In this document: one piece after another, positions 49,901 to 60,167 of the stretch
How the letters are laid out: every line of letters starts with the position of its first letter
How positions within the stretch are numbered: the stretch's first letter is position 1
Origin: Stentor roeselii
Taxonomy: Eukaryota; Ciliophora; Heterotrichea; Heterotrichida; Stentoridae
Length of the DNA stretch: 64,000 nt
Direction: 5' to 3'
Assembly (NCBI GenBank): GCA_006503475.1
Contig: RSEH01000175.1
Span: forward strand, 36,366 to 100,365
Notes under the pieces: generated by a model
Told to the model about the DNA's origin: nothing
Database searches by the model: none
Seen by the model: only the letters and a program-made list of their open reading frames with translations
Position numbers and translations under genes: made by a program

Positions 49901-50383
49901 TTTTGACTCGCCATGTTCTGAAAAACCACCGTAAATCGCGATAAGTTCCTGTGAGTTGTACGTAAAAAGTACTGAAGCGAAGTAACAAAGTCCTGAAATT
50001 GAAGAGATTTCGTGGATTTTCCATTCTTTTGATGTCAGGTTGAAGGAAAAAATGTTGCTTATGAAGCCCTTTTCGTTGCAGCCGAGAAGAGAGAAAAGCA
50101 TTCGGTCTGAACGGATGAAAATCTTCGGTGAACCGACTGGAGAAGGGACGAAGTCTGATGTTGGAAGGATTTGTCCCCATTGTAATGAGGTGAGGCTGAA
50201 GGTGTAGAGCTTGTTGTCGTAGGTGTTAAGTACTGCGTTTTTCATCCCGAAGAAAATTATTCTTTGCTCTTCCTCGTCGTAGGCTGAACCTGATATGAAG
50301 AACATGTCGGGAGGGGATCTGGTTTCTGGAATCATTTCGAACTTCATGGAAAAAACACTCTTTAGAATGATCATGGTAAACAT
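46968..50383 (-). CDS. Kelch / Cys-rich / transmembrane receptor-like protein A
   Basis: Exons 50383-49890, 49874-49266, 49250-47322 and 47307-46968 (494, 609, 1929, 340 nt) give 1,123 residues. Introns: 49875-49889 (15 nt), 49251-49265 (15 nt, frame-neutral, hidden) and 47308-47321 (14 nt). The product has a short signal peptide (MFTMIILKSVFSM), kelch blades to about residue 620 (YVFGGETEDSS, DLWRFDLYSLKW, MGFIIFGGRGR, LYLFGGC), a GCC2/GCC3-like Cys-rich module (CEFCPKGTY, CIPCGKGKYS, CRICAQGYTC; about 665-725), two transmembrane segments (about 760-830), a second outer domain and a last transmembrane helix (WFLFSSTVLGSVFGIMQLVG). It is a tandem paralogue of the gene at 50401-53817; both run the same way. 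Inference: cell-surface or organelle-membrane receptor. Confidence 0.85.
47308..47321 (-). other. 14-nt intron, paralogue has 15 nt
   Basis: Minus-strand GTAAATTTATTTAG joins AAA TA to C GTA ATC. It sits exactly where the paralogous gene has the 15-nt intron GTAAAAATTAAACAG (50741-50755), and the downstream exons are both 340 nt. Without removal of 14 bases the frame breaks; the kept protein aligns (SLRITLKLVSSLDVLVTQRK against SLRINIRLLTASDALVTQRT). One base is missing between the donor and the branch-point A. Confidence 0.75.
49251..49265 (-). other. Hidden frame-neutral 15-nt intron
   Basis: Minus-strand GTATTTTTTATTTAG has no in-frame stop in this reading phase, so the frame stays open. 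The paralogue has an intron (52685-52699) at the same place, and removing this one turns EDSSYFLFSLNDLW into EDSSLNDLW, which aligns with EDLILGDLW. Exon lengths then agree exactly between paralogues. Confidence 0.8.
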
Positions 50384-50400
50384 CTTTATTATTAGTGGGA

Positions 50401-53400
50401 CTACATTTCTCTGAAATCTGTCTTTTGACTCACAATTTCCTCAAAATAAGATCTCTTACAACTAACCCCTTTGTAAGATTCAAAATTAACCTTCACCCTC
50501 TTGAATCCATCTAAAACTTCCTTAACCTTAAAAGACCCCTTCCTTCTTTTCATCTGTATTTCCCAATAACTTTCAAACAATGCCATTAAAGCTCCAAGAA
50601 ACTGCAAAATTCCAAAAACAGAGCCAAAAAGATTAGAAAAAAACAAGAACCAAGTGAATTTCAGAGTCCTTTGAGTAACCAACGCATCCGAAGCAGTAAG
50701 AAGTCTGATGTTGATTCTCAAAGACGGATATGAAATAAAACTGTTTAATTTTTACCTTGTCTGAGAATAAGCCGACCCGATTTTGTGCTGCCCTGAGTCA
50801 GAAATATGAAACCCGGTGCTTCGAGTAGGCCAGGAACGACTTTCAGAAATGAACAATGAAGGGTGAATGACGAACTCGAATACTGAAGGACTGGCTCCTC
50901 GGAAGACTTCATGGTTGCTTAAAGGTTTAAGCGATTTCAGAAGTCCACTCATTTCATCTGGAATCGATGAGTTGCTGGTGATATTCACTGAGATTATGGA
51001 GCAGTAAGCTTCATCGTCAAAGGAAATAATAGAAATTGAAGCCAGGTTTATGATTTGACAGTTGAAATATGTGATGTTTACATGACAGTTCTCTTCGAAT
51101 TTGGAGAGATCTACGATTTTAGATGAGAATTTCAGGTTTTGTTCTGTGAGAATCAACTTTGATTGATGCAAGTCATCTGACAAGCACTTGCCACCGTAGT
51201 ACCTGAGCGTCACGAAGACCATAAAGACCTCAGCAATGATTTCATCTTTAATGGTCTCAAGAGGCACAAGAGCTTTACTTTCTTTGATATTATCCATCAA
51301 GTACAAATAAAACGACCCAATTATCGAGTAGCAGGAAACAAACACAAAAATCAAAGTAAAAAATCCTCCAAAGCTGGTACTTCTGTACATAACTGGACCA
51401 TTCAACTGATTCGGATGCTGCATCATGAATAAGTCAATTTTTTTCATAAACACTCTGAACTTCTGGAAACAAAAAAATAACGAAAAAGCTAAAAAACATG
51501 CAGGGGCCAATGCAAAAGTGATCTTCACAGAAATGTCTTTGTATTCTGATTTGTAGTCCTGAGGCTGAATAGAAACTTCTTGAATCTCTGCAGAGTCCAG
51601 CTTGGGTCGCTGAGTTCCAATGAAACAAGTGAAGCCTTCCTCGCATTTTCTGCATTGCGTCGCTTGTAATTCGCTGGAATATGTTCCGAAGCCGCAAGGC
51701 AAACACGAAACTGAAGACATGAGTCCTTCAATATCGGAAAACTTTCCCTTTCCACATGGAACGCAAGAGTTGTTTATCAGAAAAGTTCCCTTTGGGCAGA
51801 ATTCGCAGGTTTCTGATATTAAAGCTGAACTGCAAGGAACTTTTAAATCTTCTTCAAAGTCAAGCTTTATTAAGCTGTTTGAATAGCACTTCTCGAAGTA
51901 AAGCTCGCCTTCTGTCATGCAACCGCCGAATAGAAAAAAGGATTTATTGAAATGGACCACGGTTTGACTGTGAATGAAGAGAGGAAACTCGTGTAAAGTG
52001 CTTTTAAAGGTCTTTAAGTTGAGTTCTAGAATGATGTTTGAGGCGTATAAACCGTAGAATGACCCGAAGAAGATTAAAGCTGTTTCAGAAAATGTGATGA
52101 TTGAGGAATGGCTGTAAGTGAAAAGTAGTTCAGTGTCGTATTCTTTTGATAAAACTTCAGCGTAAAAGGTTTCCTGTTTCAATGAAATCTCGATTTTGTA
52201 TTTGAAAATGTTTTGTCCAAGCTTTGATGTTTCACCTCCTAAGATCTTTATGTTCGATTGTGAATTTGAGTAGTTGTATCTGATGCATAAGTTATTAAAA
52301 ACTCTCACTGTTTCCCTCCCGACCCATTTCACTAAAGCAATTTTGTTTGTAAAAAAGTTGAATACATAGATTTCATCAGTACTTCCCGAAGGTGTCAGTC
52401 CTCCTATCAATAAAAGGTAAAATTCTGCAAATTTTTCAATGCAGGTCCCAAGTCTCGGCCCTGGCATTTGGCCTTCAAATTTCGTTGTAACCCATTCGTT
52501 AGCTTTAAAAGCATAGAAATAGATATCATTATACCATATGCTTCCCTTTCCTCCAAATATGAAGAATCCCGCATCAGCCTCCTGATAAAATCCAAAACCG
52601 ATGCGAGGTTGAGGAATGTCACCAGCTGGGTTCAAGCTGGTCCAAACGGAGGTTTTCAAGTCAAACCTCCAAAGATCACCTAATCTGCATAATTTTTACA
52701 TAAGATCCTCAGCCTCTCCTCCATAAATATATAAAAAGTAGGTAAAAAGAGCCATTGCATGATTTTTTCTCTTGCAAGGACAAATATAATCACGACTAAG
52801 TACATCAAGAGTCAAAGAAGGGAAGGTCACCCTGATGACCTCATTAGTTGATCGATCATCTGCCCTTCCACCAGCTAATATAAAAGACTGGTTGATGACT
52901 AAAAGTGAACTTAAAGACCGAACTGATAATAAATCTTTAAAAGTAAAAATCACTGTCGATTCAGCTGTTTTCGGATTGATTTCTAGTATATTGAAGTTTG
53001 ATATTCCTTTTTTTGGAAAATAACCTCCAACTAAGTAGATTTTTGAGTTTAAAGTGAATAGATTGTGAGAAGTGATTAATAAGCTTTGGTTTGCTTTATC
53101 AGAAGTGATTAAACTCCAAGTTTGGGAATTCAGGTCGTAGACTTTGAGTCCTGTTGAGTACGTGATGTTCACTTCATCTCTTGGATTCGATTGGTAACCG
53201 TAAAGATAAAGCTTACTGTTTAGGTAAGTTAAAGATTCGGAAGATGAAGGCTGTAAAACTTCACCTGATGTGCGGGGCTCGAAGAAAGAAAGTGACCAGA
53301 CGTCAAAACTTAATGAAACTTACAGGTAAAATTTTTTTGATAAACCTTTTGAGCTGAATCCTCCAAAAATTGCTATGAGATCTTTACCTTCATGAGTGAA

Positions 53401-53817
53401 ACTTGTTGAGGCACTGTAGCAAAGACCGGGAATTTTACAGTTGTCATGAGCTTTCCATACTTTAGAAGTGAGATTAAATGAAAAAATATCGTTTATGAAT
53501 CCTCTATCATTGCATCCTAGTATTGAAAGTAAAATCCTGTCTTTTCTAATGAAGAGTTGCGTCGAACCTAAAGGATTAGGTACGAAATTCGATTCAGGCA
53601 TGATGATTCCCCATTCCAAATTCAAAACATCAAAAGTATATAAACTACTATCATAAGTGTTTTGCACTGAATTTTTCATTCCAAAAAAAATAATCCTGTG
53701 TTCGACTTCATCATAAGCAGACCCTGCAATAAAAAACTCATCAGGAGGAGCATAAGCTTTAGGTATAACTTCAAATTTCAGTGCAAGTGCTAATCTAAAA
53801 ACTAAAATTCTAATCAT
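50401..53817 (-). CDS. Kelch / Cys-rich / transmembrane receptor-like protein B
   Basis: Exons 53817-53324, 53308-52700, 52684-50756 and 50740-50401 (494, 609, 1929, 340 nt) give 1,123 residues. Introns: 53309-53323 (GTAAGTTTCATTAAG), 52685-52699 (GTAAAAATTATGCAG), 50741-50755 (GTAAAAATTAAACAG). The start MIRILVFRLALAL at 53817 gives the same distance to KFEVIP as in paralogue A; an upstream Met at 53871 would touch the kinase gene and adds an unlikely hydrophobic run. Domains match paralogue A: signal peptide, kelch blades, Cys-rich module (CEFCPKGTF, CVPCGKGKFS, CRKCEEGFTC), two transmembrane helices, outer domain and a C-terminal helix (WFLFFSNLFGSVFGILQFLG). The first intron uses an AAG acceptor. 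Confidence 0.86.
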
Positions 53818-53871
53818 TATTAATAAAAGATTAAAAAACACAATCAATAAAAATCCTAATCCTAAAGCCAC

Positions 53872-55551
53872 TCAATAGTTAACCATAGTTTCCGGCCCTT
53901 CAAGAAACCTGAGACAATTATAAAAAGAAGGTCGCTGCTTTGGATTGATATGCAGCATATTTTTCAGCAAGTTTTTAATCCACATACTAGCACAAATGCT
54001 ATTAATCTCTGCTTGAAAGTTCGCATTCAAATTGGGATTATTCCACCCGCTATAATCCTTGAGTGTGAAAAGTTGAAGAATAGTGAGTCCTAAAGAAAAG
54101 ACATCAGCTTTGCCGATATTATAATGAGCTTCTTTTTCTCCAGCATCAACAGCTAAGAAGACCTCAGGAGCCAAATAACCTTTAGACCCTTGAATCAAAT
54201 TCATCTGGGTGAAGTTCAAACTGTCTTCAGGGCCTTCAATCTTGTCACTGACGCTGAAATCAATGATTTTTAGCTGAAGTGAATTATTTTTCTCTTGAAC
54301 AAGGATGTTGTGAGGCTTGATATCTCGATGCAAGATCCCTTCCATGAAAAGCCAGGAAAAGGTCCTGACCAGCTGGTCCACCCAAGTCTCCAGAGTCGTT
54401 TGAGGAATGATTTTTTGGTTTTTCTTTACCAGAGAAATGTACTCCATCAAGTTGTACTCACCCCCATCTTCAATCACGATCGAACAGCTGCTTTCATTTA
54501 GTTGAGCTCCGAAAAAACGGAGGAAAAGAGGCTGTTGGTCTACTTTTTGTGATAATTGGCCTAAAATATCAACTTCTTTCCTTATGTTCGTCAGTAGTGA
54601 TGAAGGGCAGTTGGTGTATTGTTTTATTATCGATTTTTCTTCCTTGTAAAAAACTCGAGAAGCTTCTACTTTTGCACCATCTCTGAATTCTTTAGTGTAA
54701 AAAGGGCTGGGGTTTGAGAAGGAAATCTTTGAAAAATCGATTGATGGAATTGGATTAGGTACTTTTGAACTTGATCTAGTTTTTTTTAGTTTTTTTACCT
54801 TTTCTTTGAGCAAGTTGATTTTTTTAAAGGTATCGACATGAAAATCTATTGTAAAACTTTTGAATTTTCGGTAAATTTGAATCAAATCAAATTCATCATG
54901 ATTATAGGAAATGTTGAACTGTTGTTTAACCCCTTCAATGTCATACTCATCATAGACCAGCCGAAGCAGAGCTCCGAGTTCCTGAAGAACGTACTCTGTC
55001 TGCTCTTCATCAAACCGAAGAAGAAATCTCATCAATTCGATGACTTCATGTAATGATTTCAAGCTGAATTCTTCATAAAGGGCAGAAATTTTAGAGTAAA
55101 GACTTTGCAAGAGTTTACTGCTGATAATTTTACAACATTCACTGAAATCGCTATCTTTGCTGTATTTTTCAAGGCATCTAGCCCACTCGAATAAAGTTTC
55201 ATTCTCGCTATTGAGGATCTCGATCTCTAAGCCTGTTGAATATTCTTCGATCGCCTTTGATTTGAAGTTTGGGTATGTGGTGATGAAGTAATCGACTGTT
55301 GGGAAGTATTTCACTCCGAAATTAGAGTTCAATGGAGCGTTTTGAGTTATTTTCACTATCATTAAACCTAGCAAAAACTTAATTGTCAGTGGAAGTTCAA
55401 GTGAATTGTCATATGCTTGTTTTATTTCTTGGATTGATGAGAAGAGTAGCTTTTCGAAAACTAGATTCGCAGAGGATGAGTGAAATTTTGATTCGGATTT
55501 CGCTTCTTCTTTGAAATTTTGTAAAGTTAATAGTACAAAGTCTTTTTCCAT
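53872..55551 (-). CDS. Divergent protein kinase, tandem paralogue 1
   Basis: A 559-codon frame. The N-terminal about 260 residues are helical and shared with the two kinases downstream in coordinates, with no known domain. The kinase domain occupies about residues 290-550: ASRVFYKEEKSIIKQY (probable ATP Lys), catalytic loop LHRDIKPHNILV, metal motif IIDFSVSD (DFS in place of DFG), QGSKGYLAPEV and KADVFSLGLTILQL. The glycine loop is degraded. HRD Asp and DFS Asp are kept, so activity is possible; DFS kinases are known to be active in some families. It is closest to protist-expanded serine/threonine kinases. Confidence 0.82.
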   Translation of the reverse strand: MEKDFVLLTLQNFKEEAKSESKFHSSSANLVFEKLLFSSIQEIKQAYDNSLELPLTIKFLLGLMIVKITQNAPLNSNFGVKYFPTVDYFITTYPNFKSKAIEEYSTGLEIEILNSENETLFEWARCLEKYSKDSDFSECCKIISSKLLQSLYSKISALYEEFSLKSLHEVIELMRFLLRFDEEQTEYVLQELGALLRLVYDEYDIEGVKQQFNISYNHDEFDLIQIYRKFKSFTIDFHVDTFKKINLLKEKVKKLKKTRSSSKVPNPIPSIDFSKISFSNPSPFYTKEFRDGAKVEASRVFYKEEKSIIKQYTNCPSSLLTNIRKEVDILGQLSQKVDQQPLFLRFFGAQLNESSCSIVIEDGGEYNLMEYISLVKKNQKIIPQTTLETWVDQLVRTFSWLFMEGILHRDIKPHNILVQEKNNSLQLKIIDFSVSDKIEGPEDSLNFTQMNLIQGSKGYLAPEVFLAVDAGEKEAHYNIGKADVFSLGLTILQLFTLKDYSGWNNPNLNANFQAEINSICASMWIKNLLKNMLHINPKQRPSFYNCLRFLEGPETMVNY

Positions 55552-55836
55552 TTATAGATTACTTATGTGTTACTTATAACTTAGTAGGTAAATTTTTTAG
55601 ATTATATGAAGTTTCTCAGAAAGTTAGACATATTCAGATTAGTTTAATGAAAAAAGAATAAACCTTAAATAGGCTTGAAATATTATGGATGATGGAAAAC
55701 ACTGAATATTTTAAAGGATTTTTTTTTGTAGTTTCGTTGATTAAGTTAGAAATTTATGAATTCTTTGAAGAAAATGTTTTGGTAATAAAGATTTTCTAAT
55801 ATCATTAAATCTTCAATTATCTATTAATTACTTATA
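55552..55836. other. Intergenic AT-rich spacer
   Basis: 285 bp between the start of kinase 1 and the end of the frameshifted kinase. It is very AT-rich and shows no ORF, repeat or recognisable RNA. It may include the 5' promoter of kinase 1 and the 3' end of kinase 2. Confidence 0.6.
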
Positions 55837-57500
55837 CTATTTTTGAATAGTTTCAAGGTTTATGAAACTTGAACATTTATTAAATGAAAACCTCTCTTTT
55901 CTATCCTTTTTCAGCATACCAAATATCAAACCTTTAACCCAATCTTCGCAATCTAATCCGATAACTTTATTCATCAAGGCCTGGTTCATTTCACTTCGAT
56001 TGAACCCAGTGAACTTATCAAGAGTGATTATCTGCAAAATAGTGAGCCCCAAAGAAAAGACATCAGCTTTACCTGGTTTACATTTAACAGAAGATAAACC
56101 TGAATTATGAGCATCTTCTAACTCAGGGGCAAGATATCCTTCTGTCCTTGAATAGGTATGATTTCAGTGTCACTGAAAGTGTTTTCAACATGATCACTCA
56201 TCTGGCTTATGCTAAAATCAATGATTCTGAGTTGAAATTCTTCGTCAATAACAATATTATGTGGTTTGATGTCACAATGATAAATTCTGTTATTCGATAG
56301 CCATGCGAAAGTTTCAATCAAATCAATAATCCAACATTTGTAGAGATGTGGTGGAACAAGCTTATGTTTTTGCTTAAGTTCTGCCAGATATTTCATTAAA
56401 TTCTTGCCTCCGTCTTGCATGTAAATTATAATTGTGTCATTTGAAATACTAAAACTCAGAAGTTTCAAGATCATTCGTTGGTTTTTACTTCTATTTGATA
56501 GATATATGTTGATATTTATTTCTGTCATTATTTCAGTTCTATTTGGGTCGTAATTTGGGTCGAAGTTGTAGTATTTTTTTACTATAATATACTTATCAAT
56601 ATACCATGCTCTATAAACTTTCACATCATACTTATAATGAACCTTTTTTTGATAAATATCAAAAGCTTCAACATAATATAGCTGCTGAGGGTCAATATTT
56701 TCGTTGTTAAAATATTCGTTAGTATATTGAACTTTTATTTTTTTCTGATGTTTTAAGTAAACTCTAAGTTTATCTTTTATATTTTCAAACATTTTATTAT
56801 TCAATTCGTCTAGTTTCTGCTTTACATCATTAAAAATATTCACTATTTGCACCACTTGATTACGCATAAGAATCCAAGTCTGCCCTTCAAGTTCAATTTC
56901 AATATCTCTTAAAATTGTTCTCGAAAAGTTATTCAAAAGCGAAATATTCTCTTCATCCAACTCAACTAAAACTTTCAACTCTCTTATCGACTTAATCCTT
57001 TTTTCCATCGATCTTTCAATCAAGTATTCCTTATAAGTTTTGAAACATTCAGAAATCAGGTTTAAAGTGACCCACTTGATACTGGAGGTCAAATCTTCTA
57101 CATTTTTATATTTAAGTAGTTTTTCAGCCCACAAGACAAGCATATCCGGGCTTTCATTTGAGATTTCTTTAGTGAGGATGAAAGAGTAAAACGTCCAAAA
57201 GGCTTCAGAATGTGGACTGGCTGCGAATGAATTAGTGAAGTATTCAAAGTATTGAAGTGGGACTTGGCTGCCATTCGGGAACTCCTGAGGAAATTTTAAA
57301 AGTATTAAGCAAGTAATGTAGATATGCACTTGGCTGAACGGGATAGTCTCGTATGCGTTGCTGAGAAAAGCAATGGAGCAAGTCGAGTAATCGTCGAATA
57401 TTTTTTGATACTCAAGGGGACAGCGTTGCTTGAACTCAAGTGCTTCTTTTAATAGAGCCTCTCGAGTGAAGAATCTGAAGTCTTTCTTTAGTAGATCCAT
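55837..57500 (-). pseudogene. Divergent protein kinase, tandem paralogue 2, one-base frameshift
   Basis: The frame from ATG 57500 keeps the family N-terminal region and the kinase N-lobe, HCDIKPHNIVI (HRD changed to HCD) and IIDFSISQ, but then reads off-frame and stops at 56118. Alignment with its paralogues places the break at 56146-56147, where CAA GG- ACA GAA lacks one base of the Gly codon in IQGTEGYLAPEL. The other frame continues correctly with KADVFSLGLTILQIITL to a TAG at 55837. Both halves look otherwise well preserved. It could be a young pseudogene, an assembly error or, less likely, a programmed frameshift. No GT..AG intron of 14-16 nt fits here. Confidence 0.75.
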
Positions 57501-57519
57501 AAATATAACTAGCTAAAAA

Positions 57520-59208
57520 TTAATAGTTTTGAAATGTATCCAGTGCAGGGAAGAAAGATGTGCAATGTTTGAATGAGGCTCGTTCTTTAGGATCAGCGAT
57601 CAGCATTTTTTTAAGCAAAAGCTTGACCCATGGATCGGAATTAATATTGTCAACCTCAGCGAGCAAGAAACGGTTAAATTGAATATTATTCCACCCGCTG
57701 TAGTCTTTAAAAGTATAAAGCTGCAAAATAGTCAAGCCAAGTGAAAAGACATCTGCTTTGCCTTGTTTGTAATAGGTTTTATTGTCTCCTCTGTCAACAG
57801 CTTCAAGTAATTCAGGAGCCATGTATCCTTTAGTGCCTTGTATCAGGTTGAATTCAGTGAATTGAAGAGTATATTCGGGTTCGGCTCGTTGATCACTGAC
57901 ACTGAAGTCGATGATTTTCAAGAAGGGAATTGGAGTGCTTTCTTTAATAACAATATTGTGAGGCTTGATGTCTTTATGAATGATTCCAACTGAATTCAAC
58001 CATGCAAAAGTTTCGATTAACACTTTTATCCAGATTTCTAAAGTTGTATTTGGGATGGTTTTATTACTTTGTCGAAGAAAGGAAATGTATTGCATTAGAT
58101 CTCGTTCTCCACCATCTTCGATCACTATAATACAGTTGTTGTCATTGAGTTCTGATCCATAAAAATTCAGGAAGAGACAATTTGGAGTCAAGCGATTTGC
58201 AAGATAAATCAAGATATTGACTTCGTTATTGATTCCTTTTAGAATTTCAGGTGTGCAGTTTAAGTAGTACTTCACTACCACATTTTTGCCCATGTAAGTT
58301 GCTCGATATGCCCTGACAAATGAACCGTTTTTCAAATCTTTTTCATAGATCGAGTTATTGCTGGTATAAATAATTTGATTAACGTCTAATTTACCAGAAA
58401 ATTTTTCAGGTATAAATGGTTTTTTTCGCTCAGGATAAGCATATGCACTAAGTTCTTGGTATTTTCGCTTATCTTCCTCTGTAAAAGAATCAACATATGT
58501 TTTAAATTGTTTCAAGTAGATCATGATTTCATCTTTCTTCGCTTTTTTTCCTTCTTCTGAAAGGGTTTCAATTGAACTGATAATGAAAATTTCACAGAAT
58601 TGGGAGAATAATCCCTGAACAAAAACTTTCACTAGTTCTTCGACCTCTCCTTTGAAATTTACTGAAAATTCCATGATTTTCATTGCTCTGCAGAAGCCGT
58701 TTGCTTCGAATTTCTCCCCAAGCATCCTTAATTCTGAGTAAAGTACTCGAATCATGTTGCACTTCAACCATTTGAAACATGCTTCAAGTTCCGTTCTCTG
58801 CCAATAGTCTTTCAAGTTTTCTGCCCATTTTAAAAGGATTTCTGATGAACATCCTGAAATTTCAAGAATTATTGCTCCTGAGTAGAAGTCAAGTAAGATT
58901 TGGGCTTCGTTTTGGTATTTTTTGCAAAAGTAATCAGCGAATGAAAAATAATGGACACCATTGCTGTTGGGGAGGGGAGCGCTTTTTGTGGCTTTCATTA
59001 AAATCATTGCCAGGAATAATTTTGGGGTTGCTTCCAACTGAAGGGAGTTTTGGAATGCTTCGTTTATTTGTTCAAGTGATGAGTCTTCACCTTGAGAAAT
59101 TACTTGTTTTATCTGGGGTGAGTGATAAGCCTGTTCAGTTAATGCTTGATTTTTCCAATCATTAAGGGTAAGGTATTCAAAATCTAGCTCCATTTCTATA
59201 TTTATCAT
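57520..59208 (-). CDS. Divergent protein kinase, tandem paralogue 3
   Basis: A 562-codon frame beginning MINIEMELDFEYLTL (an internal Met at residue 6 is an alternative). The N-terminal half matches the other two kinases (EAFQNSLQLEATPKLFLAMI). The kinase domain has RATYMGKNVVVKYY with the ATP Lys, NEVNILIYL with the C-helix Glu, IHKDIKPHNIVI, IIDFSVSDQ (DFS), QGTKGYMAPELL, KADVFSLGLTILQL and the late Arg in DPKERASF. It is the best preserved of the three and probably active. It lies 19 bp from the frameshifted paralogue on the same strand. Confidence 0.84.
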   Translation of the reverse strand: MINIEMELDFEYLTLNDWKNQALTEQAYHSPQIKQVISQGEDSSLEQINEAFQNSLQLEATPKLFLAMILMKATKSAPLPNSNGVHYFSFADYFCKKYQNEAQILLDFYSGAIILEISGCSSEILLKWAENLKDYWQRTELEACFKWLKCNMIRVLYSELRMLGEKFEANGFCRAMKIMEFSVNFKGEVEELVKVFVQGLFSQFCEIFIISSIETLSEEGKKAKKDEIMIYLKQFKTYVDSFTEEDKRKYQELSAYAYPERKKPFIPEKFSGKLDVNQIIYTSNNSIYEKDLKNGSFVRAYRATYMGKNVVVKYYLNCTPEILKGINNEVNILIYLANRLTPNCLFLNFYGSELNDNNCIIVIEDGGERDLMQYISFLRQSNKTIPNTTLEIWIKVLIETFAWLNSVGIIHKDIKPHNIVIKESTPIPFLKIIDFSVSDQRAEPEYTLQFTEFNLIQGTKGYMAPELLEAVDRGDNKTYYKQGKADVFSLGLTILQLYTFKDYSGWNNIQFNRFLLAEVDNINSDPWVKLLLKKMLIADPKERASFKHCTSFFPALDTFQNY

Positions 59209-59513
59209 TTTTTCTTAGACTTAATAGCAGTAACATTCAAAATATACTCTTAGAGGTGAAAGGCTTTGAAATTCAAGAATCTTTATTCACTATATCTTTT
59301 TATTCATCTTTCCACATGCAAGTAGTTATTCCTCTTCTAACATGATCCTAATAAAAAAATATTGAATCATAAATATCACCAACTTTCAGTCCCTATAAAG
59401 AAATATTATCTATTCATTTCCACTCTCTCTAAAAACTCAATATTTTCCCATCATCACTCTCTTTAAACTACTAAAAAGAAAAATCACCGAAATCATGAGT
59501 CCATCTAATAAAT
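59209..59513. other. Intergenic spacer
   Basis: 305 bp between divergent starts. It is AT-rich with T/C-rich runs before 59514. An out-of-frame ATG at 59494 overlaps the downstream start but its frame closes after 26 codons. No RNA gene or repeat is seen. Confidence 0.55.
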
Positions 59514-60005
59514 ATGCAGGATTCCAGACCAAACATCATGTTTCGAAAACAAAAAAACTACTCAGGTCGAAATAATACAACAGCTGAATCCGAATTCTCT
59601 CAACAGCAAGCCCGTCTCGAAGCCTTGAAAAACAAGCGAGAGCAAATCGCAGAGCATCGGCGAGTAACTCTCTATGGAAGTGAAGAAGAAAAAGCGAATT
59701 TCAAGTCAAAAGTTGGGAAAGACGCTCAGTTGCAGCTTTATATAAAAGAACAGAAGATTCTAGAAGAAAAGGAAAGAAACCAGAGGGAAAATGAGAAAAT
59801 GGAATCTCATCGAACAATGCTTATTGAGATGGAGAGACAGAGGGAAATCGAGAAGAAGATGAGACTTCGTGAAATACAAGAATCAAATAGAATAGCGGCT
59901 TTAACAAAGAAATCAATGTATCTGGAGAACAAAATTCAGGAGGATTCTAGAGACAGGGCGACTATTGTTGAGAATGTTAACAGGTTTACTCCGAATGTTT
60001 TTTAG
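59514..60005 (+). CDS. Short charged coiled-coil protein
   Basis: A 163-codon frame from MQDSRPNIMFRKQ, ending TAG. From about residue 30 to 150 it is a nearly continuous single helix rich in Glu, Arg, Lys and Gln (QQARLEALKNKREQIAEHRR, LYIKEQKILEEKERNQREN, MERQREIEKKMRLREIQE). It ends NVNRFTPNVF. The pattern resembles microtubule inner or axonemal proteins such as RIB43A-like filaments, but no diagnostic motif is found, so this is a suggestion only. It is divergent from kinase 3 and convergent with the coiled-coil gene at 60168-62057. Confidence 0.65.
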   Translation: MQDSRPNIMFRKQKNYSGRNNTTAESEFSQQQARLEALKNKREQIAEHRRVTLYGSEEEKANFKSKVGKDAQLQLYIKEQKILEEKERNQRENEKMESHRTMLIEMERQREIEKKMRLREIQESNRIAALTKKSMYLENKIQEDSRDRATIVENVNRFTPNVF

Positions 60006-60167
60006 ATAGTGATAATATCAGATAAGAAGTGCTTTGATTAAATTCATGATAATTGGTAGAAGAGATGTTGAATGACTGAGACCTGAAATAATTTAAAATG
60101 CAAATGTCACTGCAACTCGAAAAAAACACGACATAATAAAAACACTTCCTAATTCAATCTAATCTAC

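Noticed and set aside
53818-53871. Upstream Met of kelch gene B at 53871
   Set aside because: The Met at 53817 gives the same signal-peptide length as paralogue A and equal first-exon lengths (494 nt).
56118-56200. A 14- to 17-nt intron explaining the kinase frameshift
   Set aside because: The only GT..AG of suitable length (17 nt, ending at the TTTCAG) creates an immediate stop, and the conserved protein is continuous up to the missing base.
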